A stretch of DNA of 64,000 bases. It comes from Methanospirillum lacunae (GTDB lineage Archaea > Halobacteriota > Methanomicrobia > Methanomicrobiales > Methanospirillaceae). The notes beneath the pieces were generated by a model, which was not told where the DNA came from, ran no database searches, and was given only the letters and a program-made list of their open reading frames with translations. Each line of letters begins with the position of its first letter. Within the stretch, counting starts at the first letter, position 1. Of this stretch, positions 11,157-20,665 are shown piece by piece. The DNA lies in NCBI RefSeq assembly GCF_046195335.1, contig NZ_CP176093.1; one strand, 5' to 3'. The translations under genes and the position numbers were made by a program.

Positions 11157-13370
11157 TTATTCAAAGTGATCCTCTATCCTTCCAAGGACTGCCAAAATCG
11201 CCGGCATAATAATAATCGCCCCAATGAGTGAGAATATCACTGCTATCACTGTCATTACACCGAAATTCGAAATAATTGGAAATGATGAGAGCAGGAGAGC
11301 AGAAAATCCAAAGGCAGTTACAAGCCCGGACACTGTTATCGATGCTCCGATTTTTTGTACACTATTTGAAATCGCTTCAATAAGATCAGGAGTTGTTTTT
11401 CTCTCTTCAAGATACCGTTCCATCATCAGGATGGTGTACTCAGATGATACTCCAATAGTAATTGCACCAAGAGAAGCAGTAATAAAGGTATAATCTATGG
11501 AGAATACCCACATTACCACAGCATTCCAACCGACAACACAGATGATCGGTACCATTGGTGCAATAGATACAAAATGGCGGTACGCAATAATCAGGAAAAG
11601 AAGAATCATCAGGAATGCAAAATTTGTCATCAGAGGTTTGAACTTGACAATATCATTCAGGGTTATGGCATTCAGTTCAAACATTCCACTTGTCCTGGCA
11701 GAAATGCCAGGTGGTGGTTGAGCCCAACCTACATTATCAAGTATGACCTGCCTGAGATCGCTCATCTGTTGAGCTTTCAAAGAAACAGTCTGAAACTCCA
11801 TCAAGCCGATAATCTTTTCAGAGAGATATTTCTTCTTTTCACTTTCAGGAATTGATGACAAAGCTTCATCTAGTTCAGACAAAGAATCCGGGAGTTTTCC
11901 ACCGTTGTATTCCTTGACCAGAGTCGCAATACTTGTATACCCGATAATTTCATCAGGATACACAGATGTAATAAAAACACCATATCGCTCCATCCACTGA
12001 AGAGACTCAAGGGATGTCAGATCAGATCCTGTAAGAACCAGTTCTACCGGAGTCTGGGAACCCAGAAGATTTGTAACTTTATCCATCACCACCTTTGCAG
12101 GCATGTCTGCTGGAACCATTGAATCTTCAGTGGTATCTATCGGGATCTGATTGTCTATTACCATCCCGATTCCGGCTATTACGAGAACCAGAACAAGGAT
12201 AAGAAAAGGAGCTCTGGCAACTTTGCCTGCAACACCGGAGAGTATCTGATTGTACTTCTCAAACGGATCAAGTCTTCCACTGACTGGAAGATCCTTGGGC
12301 TGATAATTTATGAGAATTGCAAGAGCTGGAAATCCAAAGAGAGTCGCTCCATATGCACAGAGAATACCAATTATTGCAGTTAACGTAAAACCGGTCAAAA
12401 TTGGAAGCGGAGTGATGAACAAAACAACAAACCCGAGCATTGTGGCAACCATTGCATACAGAACTGCAGACCCGGTATTACAAATGGTCGTTCTTACCGC
12501 ATCCTCCAAAGAAGAGACACGTAGTTCATCATTGAGTCGTGCCTGGAACTGAACAGCATAATCGATACCAAGTCCAAGAAGAATGGGAAACCCACCAATT
12601 GCACCGATGTTGATTGGAACCCGGAATGCACCCAATATTCCAAAGAGATAAACAAGCCCGACCATCACAAAGGCAAGAGGTAGAAGGCGGTACCTGACAG
12701 ATCCAAAGAGAATAAATAGGCCGATAAACATCAGAGTAAATGCACCGAGAATCAGTACAAAGATCTGCTTTGTCATCTCGGTCATCATCTGCTGATCAAA
12801 AGCATCACTTCCACTGATCTCTATGGTAACACCGGGAGGAAGATGTGCTTCATCAATTACTGCCTGGATTGGGTCAAGAAGTGACTGAGTGTCACCCTTT
12901 GTGACAACTGTTCCCAGGGTATGCAGAGAGTCAGGAATGATCTCTTTTTGTTGGGATTTTGAAAGACGGGAAAAAGCCTCTTCTATCTCATCATTTGTTG
13001 CAGGAATGGATCCCTGATTTGCAAGGAGAATAGCATCAGAAACCGTTTGAACATCTTCCACCCCCGGTATCCGGAGTAGTTCCTTTTTGAGAATACCAAG
13101 ATCCAAAATCAGAGCGTGGTCAAGAGGCTTTGGGGCTGAAATATACAAAACAACATCTTTTTCAAGGGCAAATTTATCGGTATAGATGGTATACCATCTC
13201 ATCGATGGATCATCATGGCTCAGGTAGATGGATGCACCGGATTCCATGGAGAGATTTCCAATAACGATGAGAGCGGCAAGAAATAAAAGAGCCATAACAA
13301 GGAGTATTTCTGCAGGTCTCTTGATCACTAGATCAGCTACTCCACAGTAAAATGAATTAAGCAGGGTCAT
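11157..13370 (-). CDS. RND superfamily exporter (HAE3/MMPL-like)
   Basis: A complete 737-residue inner-membrane exporter with two repeats of the RND fold. Each repeat has a first membrane helix (residues ~19-40 in repeat one), a large extracytoplasmic loop, then five clustered helices. The paired motifs GLGIDYAVQFQARLNDE in the first half and GVSSEYTILMMERYLEE in the second mark the proton-relay helices. It is the last gene of a leftward operon, 40 bp after a COG1361 surface protein, itself 12 bp after another. Linkage of RND exporters to COG1361 proteins recurs in methanogens and suggests that the surface proteins work as extracytoplasmic partners. A paralog's C-terminus lies at 1-555. Confidence 0.92.
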   Translation of the reverse strand: MTLLNSFYCGVADLVIKRPAEILLVMALLFLAALIVIGNLSMESGASIYLSHDDPSMRWYTIYTDKFALEKDVVLYISAPKPLDHALILDLGILKKELLRIPGVEDVQTVSDAILLANQGSIPATNDEIEEAFSRLSKSQQKEIIPDSLHTLGTVVTKGDTQSLLDPIQAVIDEAHLPPGVTIEISGSDAFDQQMMTEMTKQIFVLILGAFTLMFIGLFILFGSVRYRLLPLAFVMVGLVYLFGILGAFRVPINIGAIGGFPILLGLGIDYAVQFQARLNDELRVSSLEDAVRTTICNTGSAVLYAMVATMLGFVVLFITPLPILTGFTLTAIIGILCAYGATLFGFPALAILINYQPKDLPVSGRLDPFEKYNQILSGVAGKVARAPFLILVLVLVIAGIGMVIDNQIPIDTTEDSMVPADMPAKVVMDKVTNLLGSQTPVELVLTGSDLTSLESLQWMERYGVFITSVYPDEIIGYTSIATLVKEYNGGKLPDSLSELDEALSSIPESEKKKYLSEKIIGLMEFQTVSLKAQQMSDLRQVILDNVGWAQPPPGISARTSGMFELNAITLNDIVKFKPLMTNFAFLMILLFLIIAYRHFVSIAPMVPIICVVGWNAVVMWVFSIDYTFITASLGAITIGVSSEYTILMMERYLEERKTTPDLIEAISNSVQKIGASITVSGLVTAFGFSALLLSSFPIISNFGVMTVIAVIFSLIGAIIIMPAILAVLGRIEDHFE

Positions 13371-13410
13371 GGCCCATTCCTCTCTGAGGATGTGAAAATC
13401 AAACCCATGT

Positions 13411-14757
13411 TCATATAAGCCGTCCTTCCTTTCTTAAAAACAGATATCCAAATACAAGAATTACCCCGATAAGTATCACAAGAGAAACAGGAGAGAGAAG
13501 AATGGCTATGATTCCCGGTTCGATGGTGTTGAGTTCTATCTTCAGTGGATCAGAGAGGTACACAGATCCATCTTCTCCACGGAATTTAATATCAGTTAAA
13601 ACTCCATATGGTTTGACCAGGGCCTTCTGGCTGAGGGAGAATTCGTAATCGGTTGTAACCGATTCGCCAGGTGCAATTGTTCCTAGCATGCCACCAGTCT
13701 GTTTTGAGCTGACCGGGTTCACAGGGACAATTTTCGCAGTTGCTCCGAATGCTGGTGCATCGCCGGTATTGATGTATGTAACACGGACAACTGTTGATCC
13801 ACCGGGTGTTATTTTCGGACGATCATATGTTATATTGAATTTTGGACCAGCGCTTACAGGAATTCCTATTGATACCGGTTGTGACTTGGTAAGATTCTGA
13901 TTTTTATCTTCATATGATATCTGGACAACAGCCGGAATAGAGGAAGCATCAAGTTTATCTGAAACAGATGCTCGCCATTCTACACTCCTGGTTTCTCCAA
14001 CATCAAAGGTACCAAGATGATATCCACCCTGGTAGATAGTGACCGGACTGCCCTTAGCTGTTGTTAATTCTGCTGACGCATTCTTTCCAGAATAATAACC
14101 AACATTAGTAATATCTGCACTGATAATTCCGACCTGCCCGGGAGCCATATATGAGGCAGAAATGTTATCAACACGAACTCTGACTTTTTCTTTTACTACA
14201 ATCGGTATTTTAAGAGTTACCTCTTTTGTTGTGTAATGAAACACATCTGTCAGCCCATCTTTCGCGATAGAATCTGCGTATTGATACTGAATATTGAGGT
14301 CCAAATAATATGGGCCGGCTGGTGCATCAGCAGGAATAATTACTGGAAATGTGAGAGGAATACCTGTAGCAGGTGGCAGTGCAGGTAATGTCTGCACTGT
14401 ATGAATGATATCTGCTGGAGAATTTCCAGGTTCAAGAGTGAGTAACACTGCATAAGGGACGATTGGAGTTGATTCTACGGGGTTTGATACATCAAGAATA
14501 AGTTCAGGATTTGTTGCAACATTTGCAACTTTGATGAGAAGTGGAGTAACATTTCCTGGTGTACATTCATAATCTCCCACTATTGTTGCAGAAAACTCCG
14601 GTTCACCATACGGGTACGGTACTGCAAATGCATGACATACAGATCCAGATATCGCAACGCAGATGACAAGCACATAGAGTAATTTTTTTATATAAAATCT
14701 TCTGCTATGATCATGGTTACAGGTCCCGAAAATACCTGAAGGAGTCAGGATGGTCAT
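13411..14757 (-). CDS. COG1361 surface (S-layer-like domain) protein, membrane-anchored
   Basis: A 448-residue exported protein with an N-terminal hydrophobic helix (~residues 28-46, after an unusually long basic leader), several beta-sandwich repeats of the COG1361/CARDB-like kind, and a C-terminal anchor helix (VSLVILIGVILVFGYLFL) followed by a short basic tail. It would stand on the outer face of the membrane. The start is supported by AGGAGT eight bases upstream, which overlaps the stop codon of the preceding gene, so translation is probably coupled. It resembles its upstream neighbour in layout and probably arose by duplication. Its role with the downstream exporter is inferred only from linkage. 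Confidence 0.85.
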   Translation of the reverse strand: MTILTPSGIFGTCNHDHSRRFYIKKLLYVLVICVAISGSVCHAFAVPYPYGEPEFSATIVGDYECTPGNVTPLLIKVANVATNPELILDVSNPVESTPIVPYAVLLTLEPGNSPADIIHTVQTLPALPPATGIPLTFPVIIPADAPAGPYYLDLNIQYQYADSIAKDGLTDVFHYTTKEVTLKIPIVVKEKVRVRVDNISASYMAPGQVGIISADITNVGYYSGKNASAELTTAKGSPVTIYQGGYHLGTFDVGETRSVEWRASVSDKLDASSIPAVVQISYEDKNQNLTKSQPVSIGIPVSAGPKFNITYDRPKITPGGSTVVRVTYINTGDAPAFGATAKIVPVNPVSSKQTGGMLGTIAPGESVTTDYEFSLSQKALVKPYGVLTDIKFRGEDGSVYLSDPLKIELNTIEPGIIAILLSPVSLVILIGVILVFGYLFLRKEGRLI

Positions 14758-14769
14758 CTCTGATACTCC

Positions 14770-16062
14770 TTAATTGTGATGCCTGCGGCGGAGATAGAGA
14801 AATCCTCCTCCGATAATAACTACGAGGAGAATAATTCCTCCAATCATCATCATATTCCCATTTGAATCAGTCACAGTGACCGGGACTTTTATCGGGTCAG
14901 ATACAAATTCTGTCAGATTCTCATCTGTGTACCTGATTTCTGAATCAAGAGCATACTGCTTACTTGTGGATCCACTATTAACATTTAATTTAAACTTTGC
15001 AACAGCAGTATCTCCGGGCTTCATAGTACCAAGATAAGCCTGGTCATCTTCACTGGTAAATGGATCGACAATTGTGATTCCTGCCTGGGCATTATAGATA
15101 GTGTCTGATCCGGTATTCGTATATGGAACAGTGATGACTCCTTCGCCACCTGAATTAATGGTATTCTGCTGATTACCTATTGTAAATGAAATTTTTGGTC
15201 TGAATCCTGCACTCACAGACTTTTTGTCACTCTGTGCAGTAAGGCCCTGGTAATCGGTGTATACCGCCTGAAGTGTCAGAGGATATTGTATTGATGGATC
15301 TGCATTAGAAGCAACAGATACTTTATAGGATAGATTTGCAAATGACCTCACAGGGAAATCTCCCTGGTACACGCTATCCTGATACGGTGCTATCGGACCT
15401 TTTCCAACCGGTTCAAGATAAAAAACTGTGTTTTTCCCGTCATCTGATCCAATATTGCTTACATTGACAATGATATGCCCATCACCTCCAACATAGAGAT
15501 CTCCTGAATCAATTGAATTGATTCCAAGACGAACACTTTTTCTCAACGTAATTGGGATACTGAGTGTCTGTTTCTCTTCTTTGAAAGTGTACTGGATCTC
15601 ATCCAGTCCATTCTGGGTAGCTTCATCCATGTATTTGTATTCCAGAGTCAGAGGAAGTTGGTACGCTCCTGCCTGAGCTGAATCAGGAACTGTGATAACA
15701 AACGGTGCCTGAACTACGGAACCTGATTTTACATCCCCTAATATTTGTGGGTCAGAAGACACCTGAACTGGAGAGTCTCCTCCCTCCAGGAGTGCTGATA
15801 GTGAAAGAGCAGTTGTCGGGAGATAATCAGGTGTGATAGTTCCTGTATTGACAAACTTCATATTGATAAGACCGGAGTTTGCTATTGTCACAATGATCTG
15901 GGTTTTCTCTCCTATCTGCAGTTCATTACTGCCTCCAATCCCGGCAGTCAGAACCATTTCACCTGATGAGTATTTGTCACCGGCTAATGCAGGGGAAATC
16001 AGTATGTTTAAAATGGCGATGAAAAATATTCCATAAAAACAAAACTTCAGGGCTCCAGTCAT
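14770..16062 (-). CDS. COG1361 surface (S-layer-like domain) protein, membrane-anchored
   Basis: First gene of the leftward exporter operon, 430 residues. Residues ~1-27 are a signal peptide (ending near SPALAGD). The body has repeated beta-sandwich modules with the pattern 'NTGSDTIYNAQAGI' typical of COG1361 proteins, and a C-terminal membrane helix (MMMIGGIILLVVIIGGGFLYL) with an RRRHHN tail. The protein would be anchored with its domains outside. A TATA-like element at ~16088-16100 sits about 30 bp ahead of the start, which fits a short-leader transcript. The function beyond surface localisation is unknown. Confidence 0.85.
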   Translation of the reverse strand: MTGALKFCFYGIFFIAILNILISPALAGDKYSSGEMVLTAGIGGSNELQIGEKTQIIVTIANSGLINMKFVNTGTITPDYLPTTALSLSALLEGGDSPVQVSSDPQILGDVKSGSVVQAPFVITVPDSAQAGAYQLPLTLEYKYMDEATQNGLDEIQYTFKEEKQTLSIPITLRKSVRLGINSIDSGDLYVGGDGHIIVNVSNIGSDDGKNTVFYLEPVGKGPIAPYQDSVYQGDFPVRSFANLSYKVSVASNADPSIQYPLTLQAVYTDYQGLTAQSDKKSVSAGFRPKISFTIGNQQNTINSGGEGVITVPYTNTGSDTIYNAQAGITIVDPFTSEDDQAYLGTMKPGDTAVAKFKLNVNSGSTSKQYALDSEIRYTDENLTEFVSDPIKVPVTVTDSNGNMMMIGGIILLVVIIGGGFLYLRRRHHN

Positions 16063-16085
16063 GGATAGAACTCTGATCTGCCCGT

Positions 16086-16101
16086 GGATATATATTTTTG
16101 T
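16086..16101 (-). promoter_or_regulatory. Candidate TATA promoter of the COG1361/RND operon
   Basis: On the minus strand this reads as an A-rich stretch followed by AAATATATATCC, a good archaeal box A, ~25-35 bp ahead of the ATG at 16062. Confidence 0.45.
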
Positions 16102-16239
16102 ATAACACCAGAGGATTGGGTATCGATTTTTTATGTAGACCAGAATTGAGATATTACCAATTCCATTTTAAGAGATCTTTGCTCGAACCAAATCCATAAT
16201 TTTGATTCCTTTCTGTAAAAAAATTTGAACCGATTTCTT

Positions 16240-16259
16240 TACCATACTTTCATATGGTA
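16240..16259. promoter_or_regulatory. Inverted repeat upstream of the decarboxylase operon, candidate operator
   Basis: TACCATA (16240-16246) and TATGGTA (16253-16259) form a perfect 7-bp inverted repeat with a 6-bp spacer, ~95 bp ahead of the decarboxylase start. Its place and symmetry suit a dimeric repressor. No regulator can be named. Confidence 0.35.
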
Positions 16260-16351
16260 GTTGTTCTTTCTAAAAGTAAGAACTCAGTTTTTCCCAAGAA
16301 GGGAATACTGGTTAGGTACTGATACCACATCACATTCTCAAGGAGGAGAGA

Positions 16352-18655
16352 ATGAATCCTGAAGAGAAACTGACCATTGCAATCATTGATGATGCTATCC
16401 ATACTGAAACTCCTCATGGCCGCACAATGAAGAGGATTATTCAGAAATTAGAAGAGTCAGGGCTTGTAGTGGGGGATGTCGGATCCCTCACCGATGCTCG
16501 TGCAGCAGCAGCTCAGCTTCCGGGAATAGACTGTATCCTCATAAACTGGGATCTTGGAGGAGATTCACAACAAAACCATGAATCAACTACAAAAATCATC
16601 CATGAGATCAGAAGACGTAACGACGAACTTCCAATCTTTTTACTGGCAGAACCCGCTTCACAAGCTCCGAGTGGTCTTACGGTTGAGATCATCAAAGAGA
16701 TCAATGAGTATGTGTATGCAATGGATGATACACCGGATTTCCTTGCTGGAAGGATAACGGCAGCAGCACGACGATATCGTGAACAGATGCTCTCTCCATT
16801 TTTCTCAGAACTTATCAAATTTTCCCGCGATTTTGAATACTCCTGGCACACACCAGGTCATGCAGGTGGAACTGCATTTCGTAAAACACCGGTTGGCAGA
16901 GCATTTCATACTTTTTTTGGTGAACAACTCTTCAGGTCAGACCTTTCGATATCAGTGGATGAACTTGGATCCCTGCTCGATCATTCCGGTCCGATAGGAA
17001 AAGCTGAAAAGTACGCAGCAAAGGTGTTTGGAGCAGATAAAACGTATTTCGTCACAAACGGTACTTCAACAGCCAATAAGATTGTCTTTTTTGGGGCAGT
17101 CACTGAGGGAGATGTCGTTCTTGTAGACAGAAACTGTCACAAGTCAGCTGAGCATGCTCTCACCATGACTCATTCTGTTCCGGTGTACCTCATTCCATCA
17201 CGTAACAGATACGGAATCATCGGGCCTATTCATCCGGATCAACTAACTCCGGATGCAATAAGCAAAAAAGTTCAGGCATGTCCTTTTACCAAATATGCTG
17301 ATAGTGACCATCCGGTTCATGCAATTATCACGAACTCTACATATGATGGCCTTTGTTATCATGCTGCACGAGTAGAGCACCTGCTCGGTCAGACAGTGGA
17401 TCGGATTCATTTCGATGAAGCCTGGTATGGATATGCCAGGTTCAATCCCCTATATCGTGACCGGTTTGCAATGAGAAACGGAGCAAAGGATTCAAATGGG
17501 CCAACCGTTTTTGCAACCCAGTCGACACATAAACTCCTTGCTGCTCTTTCACAGGCCTCCATGGTTCATGTCAGAAATGGCAGAGTTCCAATTGAACACT
17601 CTCGTTTCAACGAGGGGTTTATGATGCATACCTCCACATCTCCGCTTTATACAATCATTGCATCTCTTGATGTTTCAGCAAAGATGATGGATGGTCCGTC
17701 AGGAAAAATTCTGACTGATGAATGTATAGAGGAGGCTATCAGGTTCAGGCGTACCATGGCACGGATCAACCGTGAGATCGGACACAGAGAGACCCCGTCT
17801 GACTGGTGGTTCGGGATGTGGCAGCCTGATGCTGTAACTGATCCAAAGAGCGGCAAACGGATTTCTTTTACCGATGCCCCGCTTGAAATTCTTCGTGATA
17901 ATCCGTCTTGCTGGGTTCTTCATCCGGGTGAGAACTGGCATGGATTTGAAGGACTCGAAGATGACTACTGTATGCTCGATCCAATCAAGGTTACGATTCT
18001 GACACCAGGTGTTGCAGATGACGGAAGGTTGGAACCTTTTGGAATTCCTGCCGCCCTGGTCGTAAAATTCCTTGATACCAGGGGAATCATCAATGAAAAG
18101 TCAGGTGATTATAGTATTCTCTTCCTCTTCTCAGTAGGAATTACAAAAGGAAAATGGGGAACTCTTATCACTGAACTTTTTGAGTTCAAGCGGCTCTATG
18201 ATGAAAATACTCTGCTTGAAGAGATCTTCCCTGATCTTATTGAATCTTATCCGGATCGGTATAGCGGAATGACTCTTCCGGAGCTTGCTGAAGAAATGCA
18301 TGCATTCAAACGGGATCATCGGATGCTCGAAACCCTTTCACAGGCCTTTTCTTTGCTCCCTGAACCCGTGATCACCTTTGCGGATGCATATAAGCGGCTG
18401 GTTCGTGGAACCGTAGAACAGGTCCCGGTTGAAAAAATGGGAGGCAGGGTTGTTGCTACCGGAGTGGTTCCTTATCCACCAGGCATTCCCCTCCTCCTTC
18501 CGGGAGAACGTGCAGGGGATCAGAATGGACCAATTCTCGAGTACCTGAAAGGACTTCAGGACTTTGACTCCAGGTTTCCCGGATTTAATCATGATACCCA
18601 TGGTGTTGAGGTTGTAAATGGTCAGTACCTGGTTAGTTGTATTAAAGAGGAATAA
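16352..18655 (+). CDS. Arginine/lysine/ornithine decarboxylase, AdiA-like (fold type I, PLP)
   Basis: A 767-residue PLP decarboxylase of the bacterial inducible type. Residues ~1-130 are the response-regulator-like 'wing' domain, 131-~560 the PLP-binding core, and the rest the C-terminal domain. The Schiff-base lysine is K394 in TQSTHKLLAAL, matching the STHK motif of AdiA; HFDEAWYGYA provides the PLP-ring Asp. The length fits arginine decarboxylase AdiA (~755 aa). Arginine is the likeliest substrate, giving agmatine and consuming a proton, but lysine or ornithine cannot be excluded. A strong AGGAGGAG lies just before ATG 16352. The next gene, an APC antiporter, begins 3 bp after the stop, which is the classical decarboxylase/antiporter pairing. 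Confidence 0.9.
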   Translation: MNPEEKLTIAIIDDAIHTETPHGRTMKRIIQKLEESGLVVGDVGSLTDARAAAAQLPGIDCILINWDLGGDSQQNHESTTKIIHEIRRRNDELPIFLLAEPASQAPSGLTVEIIKEINEYVYAMDDTPDFLAGRITAAARRYREQMLSPFFSELIKFSRDFEYSWHTPGHAGGTAFRKTPVGRAFHTFFGEQLFRSDLSISVDELGSLLDHSGPIGKAEKYAAKVFGADKTYFVTNGTSTANKIVFFGAVTEGDVVLVDRNCHKSAEHALTMTHSVPVYLIPSRNRYGIIGPIHPDQLTPDAISKKVQACPFTKYADSDHPVHAIITNSTYDGLCYHAARVEHLLGQTVDRIHFDEAWYGYARFNPLYRDRFAMRNGAKDSNGPTVFATQSTHKLLAALSQASMVHVRNGRVPIEHSRFNEGFMMHTSTSPLYTIIASLDVSAKMMDGPSGKILTDECIEEAIRFRRTMARINREIGHRETPSDWWFGMWQPDAVTDPKSGKRISFTDAPLEILRDNPSCWVLHPGENWHGFEGLEDDYCMLDPIKVTILTPGVADDGRLEPFGIPAALVVKFLDTRGIINEKSGDYSILFLFSVGITKGKWGTLITELFEFKRLYDENTLLEEIFPDLIESYPDRYSGMTLPELAEEMHAFKRDHRMLETLSQAFSLLPEPVITFADAYKRLVRGTVEQVPVEKMGGRVVATGVVPYPPGIPLLLPGERAGDQNGPILEYLKGLQDFDSRFPGFNHDTHGVEVVNGQYLVSCIKEE

Positions 18656-18658
18656 ACA

Positions 18659-20101
18659 ATGAGTGAATCTGTGCAAAAACCCGGAAAACCTCAGGTGAAA
18701 AAAGTTCTGGGAGTTTTCTCGCTCGCTATGATAAATGTGGCTGCTGTCCTCAGCATCAGGAACTTTCCGTCAATGGCTATCTACGGATGGTCCTGTATCG
18801 GGTGGTATCTTCTGGGAACGATCTTTTTTCTCATTCCCATCACTTTTGCAGGTGCAGAACTCGCAACAGGCTGGCCCCAGGGTGGAGGAGTATACACCTG
18901 GGTAAAGCAGGCCTTCGGTGAAAAGAGTGGGTTCATTGCCCTTTTTTGTGAGTGGTCAAACAATCTGGTCTGGTTCCCAACCGCTCTCTCGTTTATCGCT
19001 TCAACACTTGCTTTTGCTCTCACACCTCAGCTTGCCAGCAGTCCATGGTACATGTTCACGGTCATGATGGTTGCATTCTGGGGAACTACAGCAGTTGCAT
19101 ATTTTGGTGAGGACTTTTCAGCTAAATTCGGGAATTTCGGTGCGATAGTCGGGAGCATTATTCCCGCAGTTCTCATCATCCTTCTCGGAGTATTATGGGT
19201 AGTCATGGGAGCTCCACTTGCCATCCCCCATTTTTCGGTGAGTGCAATGATCCCACAGATATCATTATCAACAATTCCATTTTTTTCAACCATCATCTTG
19301 CTCTTTGCCGGGATGGAGATGGCAGGGTTCCATGCACTTGAGGTTAAAAATCCACAGACTGACTTTCCAAAAGCTATGGGATTGTCAACCCTTATCATCC
19401 TCTTCTGCACGGTTTTTGGAACACTGGCAATTTCATTCGCTGTTCCGGTCGAGAAACTCAATCTTGCATCCGGAGTAATGCAGGCAATTCAGTACTTCTT
19501 TACAACCATGGGTATCGCCTGGCTTATTGCACCGATTGCTATCCTGATAACTGTAGGAGGTGTTGCTCTCCTTGCATCATGGCTGATTGGACCTGCAAAA
19601 GGTCTTGCAGTTGTTGCTGAAGAAGGAAACATGCCCCCGATGTTTGATCACACTAATAAATACGGAGCTCCCGTCGGAGTCCTGATAACCCAGGCCCTCA
19701 TTGGATCGCTCATCTCCCTTTTGTATGTCTTTCTGCCTTCGGTTAATCAGGCATATTGGATTCTTTCTGCAATGACCGTAGAACTTCTCTGCATTGTGTA
19801 TGTGCTTGTTTTTGCATCGCTCATCAAGCTCAGGTACAGCCAGCCTGATACTCCCAGGCCATACAAAATTCCCGGAGGAATCACAGGAGTCTGGCTTGTT
19901 GGAGGACTTGGAGTAATAGGAGTAGTCTTTGCATTTATCGTGGGGCTCATTCCTCCAAACTACTATCCAAATGCAGCGGAATATGTCTTAGGTGTTCTTC
20001 TTGGAACAGTACTGCTTGCCGGACCACCACTTGTATTCCTGAAAGTAAAAAAGCCTTCATGGCTTCCAAGCGAGAAGACTGTTGAATCGGGTGAGGTATA
20101 A
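18659..20101 (+). CDS. APC-family amino-acid antiporter (glutamate/GABA-antiporter-like)
   Basis: A 480-residue membrane protein with about 12 helices. The opening region (INVAAVLSIRNFPSMAIYG) and GWPQGGGVYTWVKQAFG are signatures of the glutamate:GABA/AdiC-type antiporters of the APC superfamily. Such antiporters import an amino acid and export its decarboxylated amine. Encoded directly after an arginine-type decarboxylase, it most simply exchanges arginine for agmatine. The operon could serve acid resistance, or arginine uptake with export of agmatine. The exact substrate is inference. Its stop codon overlaps the next start (TAATG). Confidence 0.88.
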   Translation: MSESVQKPGKPQVKKVLGVFSLAMINVAAVLSIRNFPSMAIYGWSCIGWYLLGTIFFLIPITFAGAELATGWPQGGGVYTWVKQAFGEKSGFIALFCEWSNNLVWFPTALSFIASTLAFALTPQLASSPWYMFTVMMVAFWGTTAVAYFGEDFSAKFGNFGAIVGSIIPAVLIILLGVLWVVMGAPLAIPHFSVSAMIPQISLSTIPFFSTIILLFAGMEMAGFHALEVKNPQTDFPKAMGLSTLIILFCTVFGTLAISFAVPVEKLNLASGVMQAIQYFFTTMGIAWLIAPIAILITVGGVALLASWLIGPAKGLAVVAEEGNMPPMFDHTNKYGAPVGVLITQALIGSLISLLYVFLPSVNQAYWILSAMTVELLCIVYVLVFASLIKLRYSQPDTPRPYKIPGGITGVWLVGGLGVIGVVFAFIVGLIPPNYYPNAAEYVLGVLLGTVLLAGPPLVFLKVKKPSWLPSEKTVESGEV

Positions 20102-20553
20102 TGAATCAAAAAGCAATGGAGATTGGTGCAGTTATCATTGCAGTTCTGATAATTCTGCTTCCATTCGGGTGGATACTTCTCTCACATGAACCTCCCGGTC
20201 CATTTACGAAAGAAACATCAATTGAAAATATCAAGGACGCAATGATTCGTGCCGGGATAGTTCTGTGCAGCGAGAAAGAAAATACCTGGGATGTTCCGGG
20301 AGCAGAGGGTGGAAAGACATATACTATTTCAGCAGATTGCAATGCAATTGACCAGAGTCCTGATATCATCATCCACGTACAGAAATTTAGTTCAGAAGAG
20401 ACAAGAGACGCGGCAATACGCGGGTTTAACTCACAACCTAGAGGAAAACCAAACGGAGTTATACTCACTCACGGTCCATATGTGATCTTGTTACAGGGTC
20501 CTCTTCATGGAGATATTGCATCAAAGATCAAGGAACAATTATCATCATCCTGA
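20101..20553 (+). CDS. Small membrane-anchored protein of unknown function
   Basis: 150 residues: one N-terminal helix (IGAVIIAVLIILLPFGWILL, ~residues 7-27), then a ~120-residue domain outside the membrane with alternating charged and hydrophobic stretches. I do not recognise the family. The start ATG overlaps the antiporter's stop codon, so it is translationally coupled and probably works with the decarboxylase/antiporter pair. A hairpin plus T-run directly at its end closes the operon. Confidence 0.75.
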   Translation: MNQKAMEIGAVIIAVLIILLPFGWILLSHEPPGPFTKETSIENIKDAMIRAGIVLCSEKENTWDVPGAEGGKTYTISADCNAIDQSPDIIIHVQKFSSEETRDAAIRGFNSQPRGKPNGVILTHGPYVILLQGPLHGDIASKIKEQLSSS

Positions 20554-20574
20554 ATTATCAGGTTCATATTTTTT
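20549..20574 (+). terminator. Candidate terminator of the decarboxylase operon
   Basis: CCTGA-ATTA-TCAGG (20549-20562) forms a short hairpin followed by TTCATATTTTTT. It overlaps the last codons of the small membrane protein gene. Confidence 0.5.
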
Positions 20575-20665
20575 CAGGAATAATCCTGCCCCTTTGTTTT
20601 GTATCTTCAATTATTGATAACAAATCTTTGAGGCTTATAGGGTATGTTCTACAATAACGGGTTGA

